Shown here: positions 1-6,711 of the stretch, one piece after another
How positions within the stretch are numbered: the first letter of the stretch is position 1
Layout: every line of letters begins with the position of its first letter
Notes under the pieces: model-generated
Database searches by the model: none
Seen by the model: the letters and a program-made list of their open reading frames with translations, nothing else
What the model was told of the DNA's origin: nothing
Source of the DNA: Clostridiales bacterium
Lineage (GTDB): Bacteria; Bacillota; Clostridia; Christensenellales; CAG-917
Assembly: GCA_014799525.1 (NCBI GenBank)
Contig: JAAVHW010000089.1
Coordinates: 1 to 10,816 of the forward strand
Length of the DNA: 10,816 bases
Direction of reading: 5' to 3'
Position numbers and translations under genes: made by a program

Positions 1-909
1 ATTTATTACGCCAAATATGTCGTCAAGGCACTTTGCTTCGCCGACTGCTACGCGCACGGCTTTTGCGTAATTCGTGCCTTTTGCGTAGTGGCATAATTGC
101 AGCTTCATCACGTTTGCTATCACCCTATCGGGCATATAGCCGCGCAGTATTTCGATATGCTCCATTGCCGCGGACTTGTTGTCAAACTGATATTCCTTAC
201 CTTCAAGCTCGGAGAATATGTATGGTCTGCCAAGCGCGCCGCGCCCTATCATAAAGCCGTCTGCACCCGTTTCGTTGTTAACGCGCTCAAGGCTATCCAT
301 ATCCACAATATCGCCGTTTGCTATGACGGGAATTTTGACCGCCCTTTTGACCTCGCGTGTGATAGAATGGTCGGCAAGTCCGCTGTAAAACTGTGCCCTA
401 TATCTTGGGTGAATTGTGACAGCCGAAGCACCGCTCCTTTCTGCGGCAAGTGCACACTCGACCGCACGCGGCTTGCCCTCTTCTATACCTGCGCGCATCT
501 TGACGGTTACAGGCTTGCCCGAGCCCTCTCTTGCCGCCTGCACAAGCTCGCCAAGCAAAGTGGGATTTGCCATAAGCGCACTACCGTCACCGTTGCCAAA
601 AATCTTCTTTACAGGACACCCAGCATTGATGTCTATTATGTCAAATTTGGCAAGTCTTTCGTCCTTCGCCGCCCTATACATAAACTCGGGTTCATGCCCG
701 AAAAGCTGTACGGCGCAAGGGCTATCAAGCGTTGCAAGCAGCTCGTTGTTCTCCTTGCCATTATAGATAATTCCCTTTGCACTGATAAGCTCTGTATACG
801 TCAAACCTGCGCCGTAGCGAGAACACAAATGTCTGAACGCCACGTCCGAAAAGCCCGCGATTGGAGCAAAAAATATATTGCTTTCAAGCGTTACGTTTCC
901 TATGCGCAC
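1..909 (-). CDS. dus: tRNA-dihydrouridine synthase, DusB-type (3' end cut off by window)
   Basis: Flavin enzyme that reduces uridine to dihydrouridine in the tRNA D-loop or variable-loop region, using FMN and NAD(P)H in the cytosol. I translated the minus strand from the GTG at 907-909. It gives 303 open codons running off the window start, so roughly the last 15-25 residues are missing compared with family members of about 320. Visible Dus signatures are an N-terminal FFAPIAGFSD segment (FMN-barrel start), INAGCP around residues 94-99 with the catalytic cysteine at Cys98, GSALM near 109, KMRAG near 137, TIHPR around 165-169 with the family His, NGD near 198 and GFMIGRGALGRP near 218-229. GTG is chosen because an AGAGGG Shine-Dalgarno lies 6 nt upstream, the nearest upstream ATG in this frame is followed by a TAA, and the protein starts where Dus proteins do. 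It lies 170 nt downstream of mazG on the same strand and may have its own promoter. The subfamily (DusB versus DusC) is by resemblance only. Confidence 0.95.
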   Translation of the reverse strand, partial: MRIGNVTLESNIFFAPIAGFSDVAFRHLCSRYGAGLTYTELISAKGIIYNGKENNELLATLDSPCAVQLFGHEPEFMYRAAKDERLAKFDIIDINAGCPVKKIFGNGDGSALMANPTLLGELVQAAREGSGKPVTVKMRAGIEEGKPRAVECALAAERSGASAVTIHPRYRAQFYSGLADHSITREVKRAVKIPVIANGDIVDMDSLERVNNETGADGFMIGRGALGRPYIFSELEGKEYQFDNKSAAMEHIEILRGYMPDRVIANVMKLQLCHYAKGTNYAKAVRVAVGEAKCLDDIFGVIN

Positions 910-966
910 TTAAATCCCTCTCATCTTATCATTTTTGCAAAAGCTACTGTTTAGTAGTGATTTTGC

Positions 967-972
967 ATTATA
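967..972 (-). promoter_or_regulatory. Possible -10 box for dus
   Basis: On the minus strand this is a perfect TATAAT, about 58 nt upstream of the dus GTG. At the expected 16-18 nt spacing there is no good TTGACA-like -35 (the sequence there reads about AACGGC) and no TG extension. This is only a candidate promoter; dus could equally be reached by readthrough from mazG. Confidence 0.3.
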
Positions 973-1001
973 CGAGTATTCTACAAATCGCCGTTTTTTA
1001 G

Positions 1002-1038
1002 AAAGTATTACAAAAATCGCCATATTTTGAAATACTTT
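1002..1038. repeat. AT-rich inverted repeat between mazG and dus
   Basis: AAAGTATT (1002-1009) pairs with AATACTTT (1031-1038), and CAAAA (1011-1015) pairs with TTTTG (1025-1029). This makes a 13-bp stem with one A/A mismatch and a 9-nt loop. It sits 42 nt beyond the mazG stop. It is not a classical intrinsic terminator: the stem is AT-rich and no T-run follows it on the minus strand. It may be a weak 3'-end structure for the mazG transcript. The rest of 910-1079 is AT-rich with no gene that I can see. Confidence 0.45.
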
Positions 1039-1079
1039 TAAATTTTGATTTCCAATTTACCAAGATATTAAGAAGCGTT

Positions 1080-2120
1080 TTATTGCCTCTCTTCCTGCTT
1101 TACTCTATCCCAAAATTTGTCAAGCTCTTCAAGGGTAAAATCTTTCATTTCCCTGCCGGTCGCTTCTACAAGCTTTTCCACACCCTCAAAGCGGCGAAGG
1201 AATTTATGACTTGCCTCGTGCAATGCCATTTCAGTTTCAACTCCGTATAGGCGCACAGCGTTGACAGCGGCAAACAGCAAATCGCCAGCTTCCTCTACTT
1301 TGTGCGCTTCGTCGGCAGTTTTCAGCTCGCCTATTTCCTCATACAGCTTTTCAACTGCGCCGTCTGCATTATCCCAATCGAAGCCTGCTTTTTTTGCAAT
1401 CTTCTGAACCTTTTCGGCGTAAAGCAATGCAGGCAGATTCTTTGGTACTCTGTCCATTGCGTCGGCGTTGGATTTGTATTTCTTTTCTTTCTTCTTGGCT
1501 TCCGTCCAGAACTTCAACGCCTCTTCGGGATTGCTTGCGTGATTTGTGCCGAATATGTGAGTATGGCGGTCGATGAGTTTGCGGCAAAGATTTGTGAGCA
1601 TATCGGCATAGTTGAACTCGCCGTTCTTCTCAGCTATCTCCGTGTGGAATACTGCCTGCATAAGCACGTCGCCGCACTCCTCCTTCATCATCTCAGCATC
1701 CTTACAGTCGATACCCTCGACAAGCTCGTACGCCTCTTCGATAAGGTTTATGCGGATACTCTCATGCGTTTGCGCTCTATCCCACTCACAACCGTCGTCC
1801 GCACGCAGGCGTTTCATAATCTGTACGAAATCGTTAAAATCAAAACGCTTGCAATCCGTCACCTTGCAACCATCTACAATCAGCGTCATGACATTATCCC
1901 CAACGCAAAGCTCTGAAACCTTTACAGCTTCTTCCTCGCCTACGCAGGACACCTCGACGTCTCCATAGCAGTCAAGCAACTTATCTTTAACTGCGGCAAG
2001 GTTATCACTGTTTACGTTTGAAATCACAAGCGGAATACGCTTGTTAAAAAATTGCGTAGCCAAAAAATCCTCGGCTATGTAACGCTGATACGAAGAATTA
2101 AGAAGGTCTTCAAATTTCAT
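1080..2120 (-). CDS. mazG: YabN/MazG-type nucleoside triphosphate pyrophosphohydrolase with a degenerate methylase remnant
   Basis: Cytosolic house-cleaning enzyme that hydrolyses (d)NTPs to monophosphates and pyrophosphate with Mg2+. The 346 residues hold two all-alpha MazG domains. Domain one (about 95-215) has GCEWDRAQTH at 110-119, EEAYE at 128-132, EECGD at 147-151 (metal ligands) and the RHTHIFG stretch at 185-191. Domain two (about 225-340) has EEIGE at 261-265 and EEAGD at 277-281. Bacillus YabN carries a full tetrapyrrole-methylase domain of about 220 residues before MazG. Here only about 90 N-terminal residues remain, resembling the last part of that domain and lacking its SAM-binding glycine motifs, so methylase activity is not expected. 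The ATG overlaps the end of the flippase gene by 11 nt, with a GGGAG Shine-Dalgarno inside that gene, which suggests translational coupling. The gene order spoVT-yabM-yabN is that of Bacillus. Confidence 0.93.
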   Translation of the reverse strand: MKFEDLLNSSYQRYIAEDFLATQFFNKRIPLVISNVNSDNLAAVKDKLLDCYGDVEVSCVGEEEAVKVSELCVGDNVMTLIVDGCKVTDCKRFDFNDFVQIMKRLRADDGCEWDRAQTHESIRINLIEEAYELVEGIDCKDAEMMKEECGDVLMQAVFHTEIAEKNGEFNYADMLTNLCRKLIDRHTHIFGTNHASNPEEALKFWTEAKKKEKKYKSNADAMDRVPKNLPALLYAEKVQKIAKKAGFDWDNADGAVEKLYEEIGELKTADEAHKVEEAGDLLFAAVNAVRLYGVETEMALHEASHKFLRRFEGVEKLVEATGREMKDFTLEELDKFWDRVKQEERQ

Positions 2121-3717
2121 CTTTGTACTCCCAAAATCTTATTACTCTGTGGAACGCGCGCATGAGCCTACGCATGGGCAAGAACTCTATCTCCTCTCTT
2201 CCGATAACTCCGAAGAAGAACGCGAGCCATATATAGACCGCCGCGCAGACAACAAGCCCGACTATCGTAGCCGCAAGGTTGTTGCCTATGAAGCTACTCA
2301 CCGCGATTCCCACAAGAGCCATTATAACACCGCTAAGCAGGTTTAGACCAATATTTTTTTCAAGATGTAAGCCGCAAATATTGTAATAGGCAATATTTAC
2401 CCCAACGAGCGCAACCGCGCCCATAGCGAGCGAAGCTACCGCACCGCCCAATATGCCAATGAATCGCACAAGCACGATGCTAAGAACTATCTTTACGATG
2501 ATGGCGCAAACCAAGCTAATGACCGCGTATTTGGTCTTATCCAGTGCTTGCAGCAACGATACATAAATCTGCATTGCGGACAGCAGCACTACGTTTGCCG
2601 CAACTATGCGAAGCAGGTTTATGGTTATATGAAGCTGTTCGGGAGTGAGCGCGGGATATATCACAGGCAGAAGCCTTGGCGCGTATACCATAAAGAATAA
2701 TGCACTTGGAACGCCAATCATATACGCAAGCTTTATTGATATGCGGCTTTTGAGCATAACTCCGTCAATATCCCTCTGCACGCGCGACACCGATACGGAT
2801 GGCACGACCACGACAGCGAGCGACATAATTATCACGACTGGCATATTGACAAGCGAGTTTACAGGACCCGAAAGAAGTCCATATTGCGCAGTAGCTATCT
2901 CTTGCGATACGCCCGACCACTTCAAGACGTTTACGAGAATTACGCTATCAAAAAAGCTTGATAACGGCATAAGCACCGCAACGAGCGCAATAGGGAACGC
3001 GACCCTGAACATCGCCCTCGCGTCCTCACGGCTTACGTTGAGCTTCTCCGACTTCAGATTGCGCCCTCTTGCAAGATAGGTGATGACGAGATATGCAAGT
3101 GCGCACACTTCAGATATGGCTATACCCAAAAGCGCACCGTTTACCGCCGCCGTAACGCCGCGAGATATAAACGCCGCGGACAAGCCTATACCAACGGCAA
3201 GCTTTACCACCTGCTCTATTATGTTGGATAGCGCGGTGGGAAGCATATACATCTCACCCTGAAACCAGCCTCTGAATCCTGCAATAAGGCTGACTAAAAT
3301 TATTGTCGGTGCGACAATCATAAAGCCGCTTTTGGTCTGTACGTTGCCCTGCCATGCGGCTATCTTACCTGCAAGCGAAAACGTGATAATGGCAAACACC
3401 GTGCCAAGCGCAGCAAGCACGAGTATTGCGGCTACGAGGTACTTTTTTGCAGATTCGCCCTCCGCGCGCTTTTCCGCAACCATACGCGAAAGCGCGGTTG
3501 GAATACCAGCCGTTGCAAGCACCATAAACAGCGCAAAGACAGGGAATACAAGCTGATACATTCCCATGCCCTCTGCGCCGAGTATATTGGTAAGCGGCAC
3601 ACGGTAAAGCGCACCGAGTGCCTTTGCAACTACGCTGCCAATCGCAAGCACCGCCGCGCCAGACAGCATTCGCCCCTTATTATTCTTTATTGCACGAACC
3701 TTGCTCTTTCCCCTCAT
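2110..3717 (-). CDS. yabM: SpoVB/YabM-type polysaccharide (lipid-linked precursor) flippase, MATE/PST superfamily
   Basis: Integral membrane transporter of the oligosaccharidyl-lipid flippase type. Relatives (SpoVB, YabM, MurJ-like proteins) move lipid-linked glycan or peptidoglycan precursors across the membrane, and SpoVB is needed for spore cortex. The 535 residues are almost wholly hydrophobic with about 14 membrane spans, the family's normal size. The diagnostic N-terminal stretch from RVPLTNILG into AEGMGMYQ lies at 39-54. A short basic C-terminal tail ends the protein. Start choice is open. The ATG at 3715-3717 is 1 nt after the spoVT stop but has no Shine-Dalgarno and would rely on coupling. 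Met17 (3667-3669) has AAGGGG only 3 nt upstream and would give a family-like N-terminus. The 3' end overlaps mazG. Position between spoVT and a yabN homologue supports YabM rather than SpoVB itself, but the substrate cannot be read from sequence. Confidence 0.92.
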   Translation of the reverse strand: MRGKSKVRAIKNNKGRMLSGAAVLAIGSVVAKALGALYRVPLTNILGAEGMGMYQLVFPVFALFMVLATAGIPTALSRMVAEKRAEGESAKKYLVAAILVLAALGTVFAIITFSLAGKIAAWQGNVQTKSGFMIVAPTIILVSLIAGFRGWFQGEMYMLPTALSNIIEQVVKLAVGIGLSAAFISRGVTAAVNGALLGIAISEVCALAYLVITYLARGRNLKSEKLNVSREDARAMFRVAFPIALVAVLMPLSSFFDSVILVNVLKWSGVSQEIATAQYGLLSGPVNSLVNMPVVIIMSLAVVVVPSVSVSRVQRDIDGVMLKSRISIKLAYMIGVPSALFFMVYAPRLLPVIYPALTPEQLHITINLLRIVAANVVLLSAMQIYVSLLQALDKTKYAVISLVCAIIVKIVLSIVLVRFIGILGGAVASLAMGAVALVGVNIAYYNICGLHLEKNIGLNLLSGVIMALVGIAVSSFIGNNLAATIVGLVVCAAVYIWLAFFFGVIGREEIEFLPMRRLMRAFHRVIRFWEYKDEI

Positions 3718-3718
3718 A

Positions 3719-4246
3719 TCACATCAAAGCCGCGGCTATAAGCTCCACACAGAAATTGAGATATGCGCGAGATACATCACTCGGCAAGCCCGAAAGCATA
3801 AGCACCGCCGCACCGATAAGGTCGCCGCCTACGATGACAGGCTCCAACACGCAATACACGCAGTTTGCGTCTCTATCTGCAAACATACCCTTTATATCGT
3901 CGCCGTGAAGCACTTCCGTACGCCTTGAGCGCACCTTGTTCATAAACTCCTCGCTGAGCGGCGCGGACTGATAATACTTCTTATCCTTGCCCTCTGCAAC
4001 CGTCACTTCCGTGGTGTTTACAAAAAGCACGTTTGCATCCGTAGCCTTTGCGAGTAGCTTCGCCGCCGACCTGATTATCGGCAACACGCTCTCAAAGCTG
4101 CTGTACTTTCTGAGCGTAAGCGCGTCACCGCTTGAAAGTATCTCCATCTCGTCGCCCTCTTTGAGGTGCATAGTGCGGCGCATCTCTTTGGGAATGACGA
4201 TACGCCCCAGTTCATCAATTCTTCTGACAATACCTGCTGTGGTCAT
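3719..4246 (-). CDS. spoVT: Stage V sporulation protein T, AbrB-family transition regulator
   Basis: DNA-binding regulator that, in Bacillus, is made in the forespore under SigG and tunes SigG-dependent genes and spore coat/germination properties. The 175 residues match the 178-residue Bacillus protein. Residues 1-50 form the swapped-hairpin AbrB domain with TTAGIVRRIDELGRIVIPKE at 2-20 and the following RRTMHLKEGD. Residues 55-175 form the GAF-like sensor domain, which includes VLEPVIVGGDLIGAAVL at about 133-149. The ATG at 4244-4246 has a strong GGAGG Shine-Dalgarno 4 nt upstream (4251-4255). It is the first gene of the spoVT-yabM-mazG run, with 1 nt between its stop and the next ATG. It is transcribed away from the TIR-LRR gene. 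SpoVT is separated from other AbrB homologues by the presence of the C-terminal GAF-like half. Confidence 0.95.
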   Translation of the reverse strand: MTTAGIVRRIDELGRIVIPKEMRRTMHLKEGDEMEILSSGDALTLRKYSSFESVLPIIRSAAKLLAKATDANVLFVNTTEVTVAEGKDKKYYQSAPLSEEFMNKVRSRRTEVLHGDDIKGMFADRDANCVYCVLEPVIVGGDLIGAAVLMLSGLPSDVSRAYLNFCVELIAAALM

Positions 4247-4265
4247 AATTCCTCCGATTTTCTCT

Positions 4266-4295
4266 TAGTATTTTTCAAAAGGATAGGAATATACA
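4266..4295 (-). promoter_or_regulatory. Candidate SigG/SigF-type promoter of spoVT
   Basis: On the minus strand TGTATA (4290-4295) is followed after 17 nt by AATACTA (4266-4272), close to the forespore SigG pattern of about TGAATA, 17 nt, CATACTA. SpoVT is a known SigG target in Bacillus, so position and motif agree. The predicted start near 4259 would give a very short leader of about 13 nt that still includes GGAGG. I see no good SigA promoter on this strand of the gap. Confidence 0.45.
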
Positions 4296-4318
4296 ACCTA
4301 CTTGCAAGTGTTTCTAAA

Positions 4319-4347
4319 TTGACATAATGAAGTCCAAATGATATGAT
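4319..4347 (+). promoter_or_regulatory. Strong SigA-type promoter of the TIR-LRR gene
   Basis: A perfect TTGACA (4319-4324), a 17-nt spacer and TATGAT (4342-4347, one mismatch to TATAAT) point into the plus-strand gene. Transcription should start near 4354, giving a leader of about 40 nt that ends in the Shine-Dalgarno AAGAGGA at 4382-4388, four bases before the ATG. Such a match to the vegetative consensus suggests constitutive expression. No clear operator palindrome is visible. Confidence 0.75.
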
Positions 4348-4392
4348 AAGTTATATATCTATTATATGCTGTCTACATTTTAAGAGGATAAT

Positions 4393-6585
4393 ATGCCAAT
4401 ATTCACACAAAAGAAATGCCCTACCTGCGGCGGCAAACTTGAACTTATTTCAGGCAACAAATACGAATGCCGTTGCTGTCATAACGTGTATGAAATGAAC
4501 GAGGGCAACACTTCGCTCTATGACTCGCTTCAAACCGCTTCTACATTCCGTGAAAGTCTAAATTTCAAGCAAGCAGAAATGCTATACAAGAATATGCTTA
4601 AGAAGTACGCGAATGAGGACTTGTCCGATGTGTACTGGAATCTGCTACTCTGCGAACAGCGCGTTATGTTTGAAACAGACCAAAACGGCGAGCAGTTTCC
4701 CTCTTTTTATGACATTGTACAAACTGAAATTGATGAATCCGAATACTATTCAAAAGCCATAGAATATGCGCAGGAATATGACACAAACAAGCTCATGTGC
4801 TTTGTAGACCTCGCAAACAAAATGCAGGAAGCAAAGAATAAATACCGTACGATTAAGAACACAACAAAGCCATACGATATTTTCATCTGCTTTAAAAAGT
4901 CATCTCTTGCAGACCCCACGAAACTTACAAAGGACTACCAGCTTGCATACGACCTGTACAATCATCTTAGTGCAAGCTATAAGGTATTTTTCAGTGAGCG
5001 TTCATTGGATAATATTGTTATCCGCGAGTATGAGCCGAATATATATCATGCGCTATACACGGCAAAGATAATGCTTGTGCTCTGCTCCGATATAGACTAT
5101 CTCAACTCTCAATGGGTACGCAACGAGTGGAGTCGTTTCAAAATGTTCACAAGGACTTCCGCACAGGCGAAGTCTATAATACCAATATTTATTGACGGCT
5201 TTGCACCCGAGCAACTCCCCGATGAGCTTAGAAGCTGCCAAGGCTACAACAACGATATTTACTTGATGCAAAAGCTCGGCTCTGCAATAAAGACGATAGT
5301 CAACCCTGTTGACAAGCAAGCCGAGCTTGCCGCAAAACTGAAAGCCGAAATGGAAGCAAAGATGCAGGAACAAATGGCGGCTCAAATGGAAGCCTTAAAA
5401 AAGCAGTTTGCGAACGCATCACAACAAGACCGTGTAAATACTGCACCACAAAGTATAGCAATCAATTCTCCTACATATCTCAACACGGACAAAACGAAGA
5501 TAGAAGATAAAGCGTTTCTCGACAACAAGGATTTGACTTCTTTCGATATACCTAAGGGCGTAACGCATATAGGCATCGAAGCGTTCCAAGGTTGTATGAA
5601 TTTGAGAAGCATTACCATTCCAAATGGCACAACGATAATTGACAATCATGCATTTAGAAATTGTATGCGCTTGATTAAAATTGACCTTCCAAGCAGTATT
5701 GCGGAGATTGGCGAATGCGCTTTTTATGGTTGTAGTGGGCTAAGAAGCATAAGTCTGCCGAAAGGAATAAAAGCCATTAAGCAAGGGACATTTTATGGTT
5801 GCACCAGTCTGAAAACTATAACTATTCCCGAAACGATAACGGAAATAAACAACTTAGCATTTGACGGTTGTGAAAATCCTCTACAAATTGTCTTTCAAGG
5901 CACCAAGTCCCAGTGGGATTCTATTAAGAAAAGTTGTGACCTATCGAACATCAGAGTACAATTTGCACAAAACTTTATTGTTCCCTATGGAACAACAGTG
6001 ATAGCAAGCGAACAGCTTAAGGATAGAAAGGATTTAACAAACGCAATTATCCCAGACAGCGTATGGTCTATTGGAAGCCAAGCATTTGCTTTTTGCAGTC
6101 ACCTATCCAACATAGTCATTCCCGACAGCGTAACGAGTTTAGGAAACTCGGCATTCTTTAATTGCAGTGAACTTAAAACCGTGAAACTCAGCAGCAAGTT
6201 GACAGTCATATGGGATAACACTTTCTCTTATTGCGGAAGACTTGAAAAAATAAATATTCCCGACAGCGTAACAAAAATTGGTGGTGGAGCGTTTTCTTGT
6301 TGCCATGGACTTACTGATATAACCCTACCTCAAAATGTTACGAGTATTGAACACGACGCTTTTATTGGTTGCGACAATCTCGTCAGAATAACCATTCCTA
6401 AAAGTGTGACGGAAATAGGAAGTCAAGCATTTAAGGACTGTCGTAAACTTACAAACATAAAATATACTGGCACTATGAATCAATGGAAAGCAATAAATAA
6501 GGGCGGTTTTTGGAATTCTTTAACTCCAAAATACACCGTTTATTGCACTGACGGAAATATTAAAAAATCGTTGTTTTCATCTTAA
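4393..6585 (+). CDS. Zinc-ribbon/TPR-like/TIR/coiled-coil/BspA-type leucine-rich repeat protein
   Basis: Cytosolic multidomain protein of 730 residues without signal peptide or membrane span. Residues 5-33 are a zinc ribbon (CPTC at 9-12, CRCC at 26-29). Residues 42-155 are helical and TPR-like. Residues 159-303 are a TIR domain: YDIFICF strand A at 161-167, VFFSERSLD at 198-206, then ALYTAKIMLVLCS, and WVRNEW at 241-246, whose Glu245 falls where the catalytic Glu of NAD-cleaving TIR domains (as in SARM1) sits, followed by IIPIFIDGF at 262-270. Residues 307-342 are a charged, Met/Gln-rich coiled coil. Residues 368-505 and 533-700 are two blocks of about 23-residue BspA-type repeats (pattern IPxxVTxIGxxAFxxCxxLxxI), each closed by a GTxxQWxxI motif. 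Proteins sharing the zinc-ribbon, helical and TIR front occur in gut Clostridia, as I recall. NADase activity and a defence or sensing role are inference; repeats are the probable ligand-binding part. It stands alone, opposite in strand to both flanking operons. Confidence 0.9.
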   Translation: MPIFTQKKCPTCGGKLELISGNKYECRCCHNVYEMNEGNTSLYDSLQTASTFRESLNFKQAEMLYKNMLKKYANEDLSDVYWNLLLCEQRVMFETDQNGEQFPSFYDIVQTEIDESEYYSKAIEYAQEYDTNKLMCFVDLANKMQEAKNKYRTIKNTTKPYDIFICFKKSSLADPTKLTKDYQLAYDLYNHLSASYKVFFSERSLDNIVIREYEPNIYHALYTAKIMLVLCSDIDYLNSQWVRNEWSRFKMFTRTSAQAKSIIPIFIDGFAPEQLPDELRSCQGYNNDIYLMQKLGSAIKTIVNPVDKQAELAAKLKAEMEAKMQEQMAAQMEALKKQFANASQQDRVNTAPQSIAINSPTYLNTDKTKIEDKAFLDNKDLTSFDIPKGVTHIGIEAFQGCMNLRSITIPNGTTIIDNHAFRNCMRLIKIDLPSSIAEIGECAFYGCSGLRSISLPKGIKAIKQGTFYGCTSLKTITIPETITEINNLAFDGCENPLQIVFQGTKSQWDSIKKSCDLSNIRVQFAQNFIVPYGTTVIASEQLKDRKDLTNAIIPDSVWSIGSQAFAFCSHLSNIVIPDSVTSLGNSAFFNCSELKTVKLSSKLTVIWDNTFSYCGRLEKINIPDSVTKIGGGAFSCCHGLTDITLPQNVTSIEHDAFIGCDNLVRITIPKSVTEIGSQAFKDCRKLTNIKYTGTMNQWKAINKGGFWNSLTPKYTVYCTDGNIKKSLFSS

Positions 6586-6616
6586 AGTAATTTTGCAAAC
6601 GCGCAATTAAACATAT

Positions 6617-6647
6617 ACAAAAACCGCAGAGATACTGCGGTTTTTGT
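6617..6647. terminator. Bidirectional intrinsic terminator
   Basis: A perfect 13-bp stem, ACAAAAACCGCAG (6617-6629) with CTGCGGTTTTTGT (6635-6647), and a 5-nt loop. The A-run and T-run flank the GC core, so each strand reads GC stem then TTTTT. It ends the plus-strand TIR-LRR gene, whose stop is 31 nt earlier, and the minus-strand holA-cdaA-DUF1015 run arriving from the right. The rest of 6586-6711 shows no gene. Confidence 0.9.
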
Positions 6648-6711
6648 GTATCTAACAGCTTCAAATAATGTGTTGACGTTTATCCGCTTTAATTCGGTTC
6701 GTCAAATCTTG

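Noticed and set aside
97..954. Long open plus-strand frame of 285 codons over the left edge
   Set aside because: It lies antisense to the dus gene, which has clear family motifs on the minus strand. The plus-strand translation is Cys/His/Arg-rich with no recognisable domain.
1302..1916. Plus-strand frame of 204 codons
   Set aside because: It is antisense to the MazG domains and its hydrophobic, Cys-rich translation has no family resemblance; it mirrors the codon bias of the real gene.
4393..6585. Secreted BspA-type surface adhesin
   Set aside because: There is no signal peptide, cell-wall sorting signal or membrane span. The N-terminal zinc ribbon and TIR domain point to the cytosol.
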